From Candidatus Saccharimonadota bacterium (GTDB taxonomy: Bacteria; Patescibacteriota; Saccharimonadia; Saccharimonadales; Saccharimonadaceae): DNA of 64,000 nucleotides. The translations under genes and the position numbers were made by a program. The stretch covers positions 1 to 64,000 of the forward strand of contig JAFWMR010000013.1 of the NCBI GenBank assembly GCA_017513905.1. Direction: 5' to 3'. Positions 35,298 through 43,291 of this stretch are shown piece after piece. The notes below the pieces were generated by a model. The model was not told where the DNA came from. It was given only the letters and a program-made list of their open reading frames with translations, and made no database searches. The first letter of the stretch is position 1; each line of letters begins with the position of its first letter.

Positions 35298-35726
35298 TTA
35301 GTCGACAACTTCTACGCCCATGGAGCGAGCAGTACCAGCAACGACTTTTACTGCACCGTCGAGATCGATTGCATTCATTTGTTTCATTTTTTTGTTCGCA
35401 ATTTCTTCGAGCTGAGCGCGGGTGATTTTACCAACTTTATCAGTATTCGGACGACCAGAACCTTTCTCTAGCTTGATCGTTTCGCGGATTAGATCGTCTA
35501 CTGGTTGACCAAGGCATATCCAATCAAAGGTGCGATCTTCGTAAACCTTGATATGCACGATGACGTTTTTGCCCATATATTCCTTGGTTGCTTCGTTGAA
35601 TGGGTTAATGAAATCCATCATATTAAGACCCCATTGACCAAGCGTAGATCCGACTGGAGGCCCAGCTGTCGCTCTGCCACCAGGAATGCGTAACTTGAGA
35701 TTACCAATGACTTGTTTATTGGCCAT
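35298..35726 (-). CDS. rplK: 50S ribosomal protein L11
   Basis: 142 residues. Signature stretches are LKLRIPGGRATAGPPVGSTLGQ and the RNA-binding half PNTDKVGKITRAQLEEIANKKM followed by AGTARSMGVEV. It binds the GTPase-centre rRNA. The promoter is TAGACA / 17 / TATAAT with a leader of about 45 nt. rplA is not adjacent. Confidence 0.97.
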   Translation of the reverse strand: MANKQVIGNLKLRIPGGRATAGPPVGSTLGQWGLNMMDFINPFNEATKEYMGKNVIVHIKVYEDRTFDWICLGQPVDDLIRETIKLEKGSGRPNTDKVGKITRAQLEEIANKKMKQMNAIDLDGAVKVVAGTARSMGVEVVD

Positions 35727-35775
35727 AAAAATTTTCCTAGTTTAAGTTTGTTCTGTAGAATGCGTAACGTTGGTT

Positions 35776-35804
35776 ATTATACCAAATTTTACTATTATTG
35801 TCTA
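35776..35804 (-). promoter_or_regulatory. Promoter of rplK
   Basis: -35 TAGACA (35799-35804), 17 bp, -10 TATAAT (35776-35781). Confidence 0.65.
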
Positions 35805-35908
35805 GCGCTGAAAGCAAATTATGGTTTTCTAGTTTTTCGCTTATAAGCAAGTACTATGTAAAAAAATCTGCATCAAGACTCCATATGTTGCATGGGGCTT
35901 TCTGTGAC

Positions 35909-36457
35909 CTATTGGATCTTCGCGACTTGGAGCGCGTCTAGTTCAACCGGCGTTTCTCGGCCGAACATAGAAACCATAACCTTAAGCTTACCTTTGTCTG
36001 CGTCGATTTCAGAGACAGTTCCTTCAAATCCTTTAAACGGGCCATCTGTGACGGAAACAACTTCACCGATTTCGTAGTTGACGGAATATTTTGGATCTTC
36101 AACGCCCATACGCTTCTTTATTTTTGCGATTTCTTTTTCGGAAACCGGAGTGGGTTGTGTACCAGTGCCGATAAAACCTGTAACGCCCGGGGTATTGCGA
36201 ATAATATACCAGGTTTCATCTGAAAGCTTCATTTCTACGAGAACATAACCTTGAAAAATCTTCTTGTCTACGACTTTGCGTTTGCCGTTCTTAATTTCGA
36301 TTTGTTTCTCCTTTGGGACGATAGCGTCGAAAATCTTATCAGCGAAGTCGACTGAATTAGCGCGCTGACGAATAGAATCAGCAACCTTATCTTCGTATCC
36401 GCCATAGGTGCTAATAGCATACCATGCACGGGTATCGTCATAACGGTTTACTGCCAT
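35909..36457 (-). CDS. nusG: Transcription factor NusG
   Basis: 182 residues. The NGN domain is shown by [27 protein letters not shown] and [15 protein letters not shown]; the KOW domain by [20 protein letters not shown]. It couples RNA polymerase to the ribosome or Rho. The Shine-Dalgarno AAGGAGA lies 10 nt upstream, and the gene follows secE by 17 nt, the classical secE-nusG pair. Confidence 0.97.
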   Translation of the reverse strand: MAVNRYDDTRAWYAISTYGGYEDKVADSIRQRANSVDFADKIFDAIVPKEKQIEIKNGKRKVVDKKIFQGYVLVEMKLSDETWYIIRNTPGVTGFIGTGTQPTPVSEKEIAKIKKRMGVEDPKYSVNYEIGEVVSVTDGPFKGFEGTVSEIDADKGKLKVMVSMFGRETPVELDALQVAKIQ

Positions 36458-36474
36458 ATATTATATCTCTCCTT

Positions 36475-36858
36475 TTACTTTAATATTATATTGAATAGCC
36501 AGTCAAATAGTAAGTCTACTACAACCAGGAAGGAAACGAACAGCGCTGTATAGACGAATACAGCAAGTACCATTTTCCATGTTATCTTGCGGTTTGGCCA
36601 ACGAACCTGGCGGAGTTCGCGCCATGAATCACGTAGATAACGGCCAAATGCAACAAATGGTCGGAAAAGGATAAACGGTTTCTTGGCGCCGTCCTTGTTC
36701 TTCTTTTCTTTTTTAACTTTTTTTTCTTTTTTAGGTTTTATGGTTTTTTCGATTTTTTCTGGATTCTCGACCTTTTCTGGTTTTAAATCTTTAGGTTTAG
36801 ACTCACCATCGTGAGGTTTCGCAGGGTCATGAGCCTTGATACGAGTGACGTGCGCCAT
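36475..36858 (-). CDS. secE: Preprotein translocase subunit SecE with Lys-rich extension
   Basis: 127 residues. The C-terminal 60 are SecE: YLRDSWRELRQVRWPNRKITWKM, then a membrane helix (VLAVFVYTALFVSFLVVVDL). The first ~60 residues are Lys/Glu/Pro-rich (KIEKTIKPKKEKKVKKEKK) and are probably disordered. A likely promoter (TTTACA / 17 / TAAAAT) lies about 55 nt upstream, and a small hairpin begins the leader (separate entry). Confidence 0.93.
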   Translation of the reverse strand: MAHVTRIKAHDPAKPHDGESKPKDLKPEKVENPEKIEKTIKPKKEKKVKKEKKNKDGAKKPFILFRPFVAFGRYLRDSWRELRQVRWPNRKITWKMVLAVFVYTALFVSFLVVVDLLFDWLFNIILK

Positions 36859-36868
36859 AAATTCCTTT

Positions 36869-36903
36869 CTTCGTTCCTATAAAAAAAGTTTCTTAACGAA
36901 ACT
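36869..36903 (-). promoter_or_regulatory. Leader hairpin with alternative pairing before secE-nusG
   Basis: AGTTTC / GAAACT with loop GTTAA is followed by seven T. The alternative TTCGTT (36895-36900) / AACGAA (36870-36875) excludes it and ends just before the Shine-Dalgarno AGAAAGG. It could be an attenuator or only a 5' cap stem. Confidence 0.35.
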
Positions 36904-36918
36904 GTCAAGTGTATTTTA

Positions 36919-37178
36919 ACAAATTAATCAATAGTTGTAAATATGTTATCTAACAAACGGTAATATAATGAATATATGTAGGATGCCCATTATAGATAAA
37001 GATACGAAGGTCAGAGTCGAGTATAGCCCGGAAAATGGTACCCCATACTTCTATGCTGACCATGATTTAATTATTGAGCTATTTAATGTTTTCGGATAGT
37101 CAAAGTTTCCCAGACGAAGACTACATTTTAAAAGACAATCCTTTGAGTTCATTTCATCACCAAGTGTTAATCTAAAAA
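36919..37178. other. Intergenic stretch with possible decayed small ORFs
   Basis: Between the secE promoter and the tRNA-Leu terminator no clear gene is visible. On the plus strand an ORF at 36983-37099 (38 codons, MPIIDKDTKVRVEYSPENG...) follows a TATAAT at 36964-36969. A second frame continues with coding-like sequence (SDSQSFPDEDYILKDNPL) to a TAA near 37173. The change of frame at the first stop suggests the remains of one gene. I do not recognise it. Confidence 0.25.
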
Positions 37179-37200
37179 ATAACCCTAGCTGGGGGGTTAT
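37179..37200 (-). terminator. tRNA-Leu terminator
   Basis: 7-bp stem ATAACCC / GGGTTAT followed by TTTTTAG on the minus strand, 10 nt beyond the tRNA 3' end. Confidence 0.85.
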
Positions 37201-37210
37201 CATATATGGT

Positions 37211-37295
37211 TGGTGCCCGCGACTGGAGTCGAACCAGCAAGCCGTACGGCACTAGCTCCTAAGGCTAGCGTGTCTACCAATTCCACCACACGGGC
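37211..37295 (-). tRNA. tRNA-Leu (anticodon UAG)
   Basis: 85 nt including an encoded CCA. The acceptor pairs GCCCGTG with CGCGGGC. The anticodon stem CTAGC / GCTAG encloses CTTAGGA, giving anticodon UAG, which reads CUN codons. A variable arm is present, as expected for a class II leucine tRNA, and GGTTCGACTCC forms the T arm. Confidence 0.95.
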
Positions 37296-37321
37296 ATAGT
37301 GTGTATTATATACAATCTTTG

Positions 37322-38419
37322 CTAGTTTGTCGAGTTGGCAGAGTTGCCTTCGCTCAGGACGCGTCCTTTCTTTCTCCAAGCCATTTCTAAGTATGTTAAG
37401 CCGCCAAGCGCTATGACGACGTAATATGTGAAGAAACGCCAGATCAACATCGCCCAGAAAGTGTTTCCAGAGCCGAGGTGTGCGAATACGAGATAGAATG
37501 ATCCTTCGGCGGCACCAGCGTTGCCAGGTGTTGGAACAAAGGTGATAGCGGCTTGGATAGTAAATGCCGTCATTGTGGCTGATAAGTATCCAACGTCTCC
37601 GCCGAACGCGCGGACAACTAGAAACGGAATGCTATAAAGGAGCCCTTGGTACGCAAACGATAGACCCATGACCTTGGCGAGAAGTTTTTTGTTTTTTATA
37701 AAACGGCGAACCGTCTGCGCATATTTTTCAATTTCGCCGAGTGTCTTCTCTTCTGTCTTCTCAATATTTCGTACTATATGGATTTTATGAAGGAATTTCA
37801 AAATAGCTGACGCGATCTTTTTGGCAACTTTAGGCTTAATAGCAAAAAATAGAATCGTGCCTGGAGCAAAAGCCATAAGTAAAATACCAATGTAGCTAGC
37901 AGCATATGTGACTTCGGATAGTACTATACGTGAACCAAATATAATAGTTAGAAAGCAGAGTACAACGAAGGCGGTCTGTAACGACACGAAAGCAATGATA
38001 GGTATCATTGCGGCGTGTTCATTGTCGATATGCCCATGCTTATGCATATGCAGAATTTGAAATGGCTGACCACCTACAGCAGATGGAGTGATGTTATCAT
38101 AATATCGTCCAAGAAAGACTGTTTGTGCAGCAAGCTTAAGATCTTTTCTCTTCGTAAAGTGTAGTATCAACATGTAGTATTTGTAAATATCGCACGCCAT
38201 AGCACCAACAAATGCAACTACAGCTAGTGCGAGTAGCCACCATGTAAAGGTCGGGCCCTCAAGTCCTTCGGTTCGTTCCCTGGAAAGCTCTTTTGATGCT
38301 GTCCAATATATAACTAAAATATTAAAAATGACAAAAGCTAATATCGCGAGCTGTTTAATGCGTTTCTTTTTGAGTAATCCAGTTTTTGTCGCAGTTTTTT
38401 CTTCAGGTTTTGAAGCCAT
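37322..38419 (-). CDS. Integral membrane protein, LPG synthase/flippase TM family (UPF0104)
   Basis: 365 residues with about eight membrane segments. The family markers ITPSAVGGQPFQILHMHKHG and TFVPTPGNAGAAEGSFYL are intact. The C-terminal catalytic domain of MprF is absent, so by family it is a glycolipid- or phospholipid-related membrane protein of unknown substrate. TGATATAAT ends 6 nt before the ATG. The gene follows nothing in operon and precedes tRNA-Leu. Confidence 0.88.
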   Translation of the reverse strand: MASKPEEKTATKTGLLKKKRIKQLAILAFVIFNILVIYWTASKELSRERTEGLEGPTFTWWLLALAVVAFVGAMACDIYKYYMLILHFTKRKDLKLAAQTVFLGRYYDNITPSAVGGQPFQILHMHKHGHIDNEHAAMIPIIAFVSLQTAFVVLCFLTIIFGSRIVLSEVTYAASYIGILLMAFAPGTILFFAIKPKVAKKIASAILKFLHKIHIVRNIEKTEEKTLGEIEKYAQTVRRFIKNKKLLAKVMGLSFAYQGLLYSIPFLVVRAFGGDVGYLSATMTAFTIQAAITFVPTPGNAGAAEGSFYLVFAHLGSGNTFWAMLIWRFFTYYVVIALGGLTYLEMAWRKKGRVLSEGNSANSTN

Positions 38420-38425
38420 AAGAAG

Positions 38426-38431
38426 ATTATA
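38426..38431 (-). promoter_or_regulatory. -10 box of the UPF0104 gene (leaderless type)
   Basis: TGATATAAT, six bases, then the ATG at 38419. Confidence 0.65.
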
Positions 38432-38479
38432 TCAAAAATACTAAAGGTGTAAAGTTGGCCTGAAGTTATTTATTTATCA

Positions 38480-38935
38480 CTAAGCTAGTCTTTTTTTGCG
38501 GGAGAAAACGTATGTTGTAGCGGAGCCCGCTAAAAGTGCAAGACCGAGTGCGCCAGTTGGGCCAGTGGATGGAAGATTCGACCCGGTTGTCGTGGTCGTA
38601 GTAGTTGCGGTAGCGTCTTCTTTGACGTCTGAGCTTGGTGTAACTGTATTATTGTCTTGTTTTTCATTGGAAACGGGGTCAAGTTTTGAATCCTCTGGAT
38701 TCTCGCCTTCTTCTGTCTTGTTATTCTCCTCGACCTTAGATGGGTCTTTTTTCTCGTCTTCGCGAATGATAGCCGTGGTACCCTGCTCATTAGTCGCGGC
38801 CAGTTTAGCTTTGTTCTTACTAGTGATAGCATTAATTAAAATGCCTATCAAGACAATGATAATTACGCCCATGATAAGAGCGCCGATGATTATCTTTTTC
38901 TTTTGCTTTTCTTGGTCTTCGGTTTGACCGTACAT
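38480..38935 (-). CDS. Small surface protein with LPSTG sorting signal
   Basis: 151 residues. An N-terminal hydrophobic segment (residues 15-37) is followed by an acidic, Asn/Thr-rich linker. The C-terminus is a sortase signal: LPSTG at 121-125, a hydrophobic run (127-144) and the charged tail SRKKRLA. Having both an uncleaved-looking N-terminal helix and a sortase signal is odd for so short a protein; the N-terminal helix may act as a signal peptide. Promoter TTGACC / 17 / TATAAT; Shine-Dalgarno TAGGAG. No sortase gene is in the window. Confidence 0.85.
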   Translation of the reverse strand: MYGQTEDQEKQKKKIIIGALIMGVIIIVLIGILINAITSKNKAKLAATNEQGTTAIIREDEKKDPSKVEENNKTEEGENPEDSKLDPVSNEKQDNNTVTPSSDVKEDATATTTTTTTGSNLPSTGPTGALGLALLAGSATTYVFSRKKRLA

Positions 38936-38977
38936 AATTTAACTCCTAATTAATGGCCCACCGAAATAGATGGTATA

Positions 38978-39006
38978 ATTATAACACAAGGCTAGATGTC
39001 GGTCAA
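38978..39006 (-). promoter_or_regulatory. Promoter of the LPSTG protein gene
   Basis: -35 TTGACC (39001-39006), 17 bp, -10 TATAAT (38978-38983) preceded by TGTGT. Confidence 0.7.
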
Positions 39007-39055
39007 TAGATTGTTTGTTGCCTTTACCTCTATAATGCAGCGATTTTTTGGTCTA

Positions 39056-39538
39056 TTATTTTGAGGAAATAATGGTTATGTAACAATTTGCGTATTTTCT
39101 ACTAGTTTCTGATATTGGTTCAGGTGATGAGACAACTAATTCTCCATCCTCCTTGAGAAACTTTTTGAATTCAATAACATCTATGTTGAATTTGTCATAC
39201 GGTGGATCAACAAAGACGACGTCAAATCTCTTGTCTGGCTGATATTTATAGGCATCACATTTGATAATTCTTGCATCTTCGACGCCCTTTAGATTGTCTT
39301 TAAGCACTACGAGAGTCTTGGGATTATTTTCAACAAACGTCGCGCTCGAAGCTCCACGCGACAATGCTTCAATGCCAAGAGCACCTGTCCCGGCGAATAG
39401 ATCTAGGACGGTCTTTCCAACAATATCCCCTAGCATATTCGAAATAGCCAAACGTTCTCTTTCACCCATGGGATGGGTATTATCTGAATTTGGGCTCCTC
39501 AGTGTTTTGTTCTTATATTTTCCTGATATTATGCGCAT
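39056..39538 (-). CDS. rsmD: 16S rRNA m2G966 methyltransferase, short form
   Basis: 160 residues against about 185-200. The N-terminal MRIISGKYKNKTLRSP and HPMGERERLAISNML are the family start, DLFAGTGALG (46-55) binds SAM, and DPPY (111-114) is the catalytic motif. The C-terminal strand region is trimmed. It follows recG by 21 nt, with AAAGGA upstream, and probably shares its transcript. Confidence 0.94.
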   Translation of the reverse strand: MRIISGKYKNKTLRSPNSDNTHPMGERERLAISNMLGDIVGKTVLDLFAGTGALGIEALSRGASSATFVENNPKTLVVLKDNLKGVEDARIIKCDAYKYQPDKRFDVVFVDPPYDKFNIDVIEFKKFLKEDGELVVSSPEPISETSRKYANCYITIISSK

Positions 39539-39559
39539 AGTGGTATTTATCCTTTATTT

Positions 39560-41617
39560 TTAGTTCAATGTTGTAAGCTGTTGATATTGTTTAATGCATT
39601 GCATGAGTTCTGGATATCTATTCAGTGTTTTGGGTTCTTTTGCGCAAATGGCTGCGAAAGCGTTGGCGGATTTTGATGCAGCTGCAATAAGATGCGAATC
39701 TGAAAGCGAGGCAAACTGTAGGTTAAGTGCACCGTGCTGGAGTGAGCCGTAAATTTCCCCTGGCCCTCGCAGTTTTAAATCTGCTTCAGCTAGATAAAAT
39801 CCATCGTTAGACTTTTCGAGCTCTTTCAACCGGCGAGATGGCTGATCATGATTTGTGACAAGATAGCAAATAGCGGAGTCGTGGCCACGGCCTACGCGTC
39901 CACGTAGCTGATGAAGTTGAGCAAGGCCATAATCATCTGCATCCATTATAACCATAAGATTAGCATTGGGTACATTAACGCCTACTTCTACGACGGTAGT
40001 GGAAACAAGTATATCTATTTTACCGGCAGCAAACTTTTTCATGATATCATCTTTTTCATTTGACTTCATACGCCCATGAATAAAGGCAATCCTTGCTTTT
40101 CTAAAAATTCCTTCGAGCTTTCTTGCTTGTTTCTTTACAGAAACTGCGTCTGATTGTCCATTCTCCTCGATTATTTTACAAATCCAATATACCTGTTGTT
40201 TTTTTGCCAAATACGCGCTCACGGTTGGATATAGAGTTTCGACGAATTGCAATTCAGAAATTATTTTAGTTAATACTGGTTGGCGACCAGCAGGTAGTTC
40301 ATTTAAAACTGAAACATCCAAGTCGCCAAAGACAGCGAGTTGAAGAGAACGTGGTATAGGTGTTGCCGTCATCATGAGAAGGTGCGGGGCAAGACCTGTA
40401 GACTTTACTGTCTTTTCTAACAATTTCTGGCGTTGGTCAACGCCAAAGCGATGCTGCTCGTCGATAATTGTGAGGGCCATTGAATTGAATTCTGTATCAT
40501 CAGTCAAGAGTGCATGCGTGCCGACTATAAGGTTAACTTCTCCTGATTTGATTTGATTTTTTAACGTAGTTTTTTGTTTTGTTGAGCCAATGAGTAAGGC
40601 TACCTTAATGTTAAATGGCTCGAGAAGCTTAGCAAGTGATTCGGCGTGCTGTGCTGCTAAGATGGCTGTGGGCGCTAGAAGAGCTACTTGATGGCCAGAG
40701 CGAATCGCGGAATAAGCTGAAATCGCTGCTACAACTGTTTTGCCGGAGCCGACGTCGCCCTGAAGCAGTCGATTCATAGGAGTAGTCTTCTCAAGATCTT
40801 TTAATATTTCATATGTGGCTAACCGTTGAGCGTTAGTGAGTTTAAACTTAAGACTGTTTACAAAAAGTTTGATGTCGTCTGGAAAAAATGGGATGGTTTT
40901 AGCCTGAAGCTTTTGGTTCTCTTGTTTGTTAAGCTTACTTGCTAGTATCAGTTCGAACAACTCTTCATAAGCTAGGTATTCTCGAGCAGTCCTAATATCG
41001 TTATCGTTTTCGGCAAAATGAGCCTTGAATAGCGCCTCGGCGCGCGCACTTGTTTTAGCCATTACCTCCTTTGGGAACAAGTCTGGGATTGAAGCAAAAT
41101 CTGGGCGGATGCTTTCGATGATTTTATGGAATCCTTCAGATTTAAAGGCGCCGCGCGCTGGATAGACTGGCCTAAATGAGCTATTATGCGCATTTTTGCG
41201 ATCAACATCCACTGCCAGCTCTGCCTTTGGCGATATGAGTTGATAATGTCCGTGATTTAAATCGTAATTTCCGATAAAATAGTACTCTTTAGTCTCATCA
41301 AATTGTTTTGCTCGGTATGGCTGGTTAAACCAAACGACGCGAATCGCGTCAGTTGCATCGCGAATTACGCCTTCAGTTATGGTGAGATTACGACGACGCG
41401 TATGTGATGTCTTTAGATCGGAAATTTTGCCGCGAATAACAACTTTGCCTGGCTTGATCTCCGAGAGGGTGGTCGTTTCCGTGAAGTTCTCGTATGTGCG
41501 CGGAAGATAGTATAGCAAATCACGGACAGTTTTTATGCCTGCTTTATTAAGAATTGCTTCAGTTTTCGGTCCAACACCATGAATATTCGACACTGGGTCG
41601 GTTAAACTAAGAGGCAT
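39560..41617 (-). CDS. recG: ATP-dependent DNA helicase RecG
   Basis: 685 residues from the ATG at 41617. It reverses stalled replication forks. The wedge/OB domain carries GKISDLKTSHTRRRN; the helicase has GDVGSGKTVVA (motif I), IIDEQHRFG (DEQH box, motif II), MMTATPIPRSL (motif III) and QLRGRVGRG (motif VI). An in-frame ATG at 41656 would overlap trmD by 50 nt; the chosen one overlaps by 11 nt and begins MPLSLTDPVSNIHGVGPK, where the family starts. Confidence 0.96.
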   Translation of the reverse strand: MPLSLTDPVSNIHGVGPKTEAILNKAGIKTVRDLLYYLPRTYENFTETTTLSEIKPGKVVIRGKISDLKTSHTRRRNLTITEGVIRDATDAIRVVWFNQPYRAKQFDETKEYYFIGNYDLNHGHYQLISPKAELAVDVDRKNAHNSSFRPVYPARGAFKSEGFHKIIESIRPDFASIPDLFPKEVMAKTSARAEALFKAHFAENDNDIRTAREYLAYEELFELILASKLNKQENQKLQAKTIPFFPDDIKLFVNSLKFKLTNAQRLATYEILKDLEKTTPMNRLLQGDVGSGKTVVAAISAYSAIRSGHQVALLAPTAILAAQHAESLAKLLEPFNIKVALLIGSTKQKTTLKNQIKSGEVNLIVGTHALLTDDTEFNSMALTIIDEQHRFGVDQRQKLLEKTVKSTGLAPHLLMMTATPIPRSLQLAVFGDLDVSVLNELPAGRQPVLTKIISELQFVETLYPTVSAYLAKKQQVYWICKIIEENGQSDAVSVKKQARKLEGIFRKARIAFIHGRMKSNEKDDIMKKFAAGKIDILVSTTVVEVGVNVPNANLMVIMDADDYGLAQLHQLRGRVGRGHDSAICYLVTNHDQPSRRLKELEKSNDGFYLAEADLKLRGPGEIYGSLQHGALNLQFASLSDSHLIAAASKSANAFAAICAKEPKTLNRYPELMQCIKQYQQLTTLN

Positions 41618-42284
41618 GCCCGGAATGATCCTCGCGCCATTTATCGATTGCGCCATGGTTGCCGGAAAGGAGTATGTCTGGTACTTTTAGGCCACGGAAC
41701 TCAGCTGGCTTAGTGTACTGTGGAAACTCGAGATTATCACCATCCGAAAAAGATTCGATCTCGGCGCTTTGTTCACCGCCAAGAACTCCTGGCAAAAGAC
41801 GGGTGACAGAGTCAATAATAATAAGTGCTGGGAGCTCGCCGCCAGTTAAAACATAATGGCCTAGGCTAATTTTATAGTCGACCAGCGTTAAGATACGCTC
41901 ATCATATCCTTCATAGTGCGGACAGAGGATTAAATAATGCGCAGGGTTTTCTGAATTATTGGCACTAGCTGCAATTGTTTTGGCAAGTTCTTGATTCCAA
42001 GTCTCGCCAACTGGAGTTGGTAATATTACCTTAGCATCTTGGTCCTTAGTTTTTACGGATTCGATAGCTGCAAAGATCGGTTCACAGCGCAACAACATTC
42101 CGTCGCCTCCACCGTAGGGAGTATCGTCGACAGACTTGTGTGGACCGAGACCAAAATCGCGAAGATTGACAAAATTAAACTCTGCGATACCTTTGTCTGC
42201 GGCTTTCCACATCATGGAAGCATTAAGGTATGGTCTGATAGCATCTTCAAATAGTGTGATGATTGTAAATTTAATTTTTGCCAT
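41607..42284 (-). CDS. trmD: tRNA (guanine-N1)-methyltransferase TrmD
   Basis: 225 residues. It methylates G37 of tRNAs. The trefoil-knot SAM site is seen in ILCPHYEGYDER (usually LCGRYEGxDER) and in SLGHYVLTGGELPALIIIDSV and LLSGNHGAIDKWR. TATAAT lies 13 nt before the ATG. It overlaps recG and is followed by rsmD, so trmD-recG-rsmD form an operon. Its promoter lies only ~20 nt after the terminator of the foreign island. Confidence 0.96.
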   Translation of the reverse strand: MAKIKFTIITLFEDAIRPYLNASMMWKAADKGIAEFNFVNLRDFGLGPHKSVDDTPYGGGDGMLLRCEPIFAAIESVKTKDQDAKVILPTPVGETWNQELAKTIAASANNSENPAHYLILCPHYEGYDERILTLVDYKISLGHYVLTGGELPALIIIDSVTRLLPGVLGGEQSAEIESFSDGDNLEFPQYTKPAEFRGLKVPDILLSGNHGAIDKWREDHSGHAS

Positions 42285-42325
42285 ATGTACTATATATATT
42301 ATATCATTATTTCTAGATAAAGAAA

Positions 42326-42343
42326 GCTCCCCTTGCGGGGAGC
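42326..42343 (-). terminator. Terminator after island gene A
   Basis: Perfect 7-bp stem GCTCCCC / GGGGAGC with a four-base loop, followed by TTTCTTT on the minus strand. Confidence 0.85.
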
Positions 42344-42365
42344 GGTTGGTTAGGAGGAAAAGATA

Positions 42366-43130
42366 TCAATCACTGCAGCCGCAGCCACAGCCGGCGTGGC
42401 AGGCGCCATGGCAGTTGCAGTTTGTGCAGCAGCCGCAGGTAGCCGTCATAGTATTGATATTGAGCTCAAAGCAGTGCAACCATACGATAATGTTCGAAAT
42501 CGCATATTCCTCGGTCAGTCCTTGAAAGACGATCTGGCTGGACGGATAGTCAGCTACCTTCCACCCAGCATGGTATGCGGTGCTTAAAGCGACAGTGTAG
42601 GTCTCATGCATAGACGTATAGTACATCAGCTTATAGCCACTGATTCGCAGATTGCCCTTGATGAAAGTGACGGATACGACCCAGTTGTGGGTCTTGGTTG
42701 TATCTACAGACCACAGGATAGTCCATCCTTCCTTGGCAAGGCGTTCCGTGAGCATCATGATAAAGGCTTCTCCGTAGATCGTGATTGTCTTCTTCATCTT
42801 TCCATAGTCAGGATGCGGCTGTTCCGGAATAGGCTCAACAACTTGGACGACTGTTACGTTATTGACTGTCGTACGATACGTCGTGTGACTTTCTCCCGGT
42901 TTCACCACAACCTGTTTGACGTTGACGGCATTGCCGTCGCCTTGTACTGTGACATTCTGATTGACGCCACCCGTACTGGCATTCTGGTTTGTTGAGTTGC
43001 TGTTACGACTGGACCCGCCGCCGTCGGAAACGGCGACCGCCATGGTAGACATAGCGCAGGCAGAAGCGGTAGAGATGCTGCTGGTCAGAATCAGAGACAG
43101 CGCCAGGACAACAACCAGGATTTTCTTCAT
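42366..43130 (-). CDS. Secreted protein with Cys-rich tail (island gene A)
   Basis: 254 residues. A signal peptide covers about 1-24 (ILVVVLALSLILTSSISTASA). An Asn/Gly/Ser linker and a Val-rich stretch (VTVQGDGNAVNVKQVVV) follow. The central domain runs from FIMMLTERLAKEGWTILWSVD to YAISNIIVWLHCF. The last 23 residues contain nine Cys in CxC and CC arrangement (GCGCGC near the end). I do not recognise the family. Base and codon use are more GC-rich than neighbours, and the promoter and Shine-Dalgarno (GGGAGG) are canonical, unlike the leaderless genes around it. Gene B upstream has the same architecture. Confidence 0.85.
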   Translation of the reverse strand: MKKILVVVLALSLILTSSISTASACAMSTMAVAVSDGGGSSRNSNSTNQNASTGGVNQNVTVQGDGNAVNVKQVVVKPGESHTTYRTTVNNVTVVQVVEPIPEQPHPDYGKMKKTITIYGEAFIMMLTERLAKEGWTILWSVDTTKTHNWVVSVTFIKGNLRISGYKLMYYTSMHETYTVALSTAYHAGWKVADYPSSQIVFQGLTEEYAISNIIVWLHCFELNINTMTATCGCCTNCNCHGACHAGCGCGCSD

Positions 43131-43157
43131 GAGGTTTTCCTCCCTTTAAATATGCTT

Positions 43158-43177
43158 ACTACGGCGGATTCCGTAGT
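43158..43177 (-). other. Leader stem-loop of island gene A
   Basis: Perfect 7-bp stem ACTACGG / CCGTAGT with a six-base loop, between the -10 and the Shine-Dalgarno. It has no T-run, so it may stabilise or regulate the mRNA rather than end it. Confidence 0.55.
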
Positions 43178-43186
43178 ATCCTTTTC

Positions 43187-43215
43187 ATTATACAATATAT
43201 GTTTATTTTTGTCAA
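43187..43215 (-). promoter_or_regulatory. Consensus sigma-70 promoter of island gene A
   Basis: TTGACA (43210-43215), 17 bp, TATAAT (43187-43192): both hexamers are perfect consensus. Confidence 0.85.
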
Positions 43216-43254
43216 TAGCATTATGTCTCATCCATGGATTGAGCATAAAAAATA

Positions 43255-43272
43255 CCCCCTGGGGAGAGGGGG
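43255..43272 (-). terminator. Terminator after island gene B
   Basis: 6-bp G/C stem CCCCCT / AGGGGG with loop CTCCCC, followed by ATTTTTTA on the minus strand. Confidence 0.8.
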
Positions 43273-43291
43273 CCGGTCAGGAGAAAATGAA

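Noticed and set aside
35729-35908. A terminator or small RNA between nusG and rplK
   Set aside because: Only weak pairings (CCAT/ATGG) and a T-run without a proper stem are present, not enough to call a feature.
38496-38927. 143-codon plus-strand frame opposite the LPSTG gene
   Set aside because: The minus strand has a promoter, a Shine-Dalgarno and a sortase signal; the plus frame is a Val/Ser-rich shadow of Thr/Asp/Glu codons.
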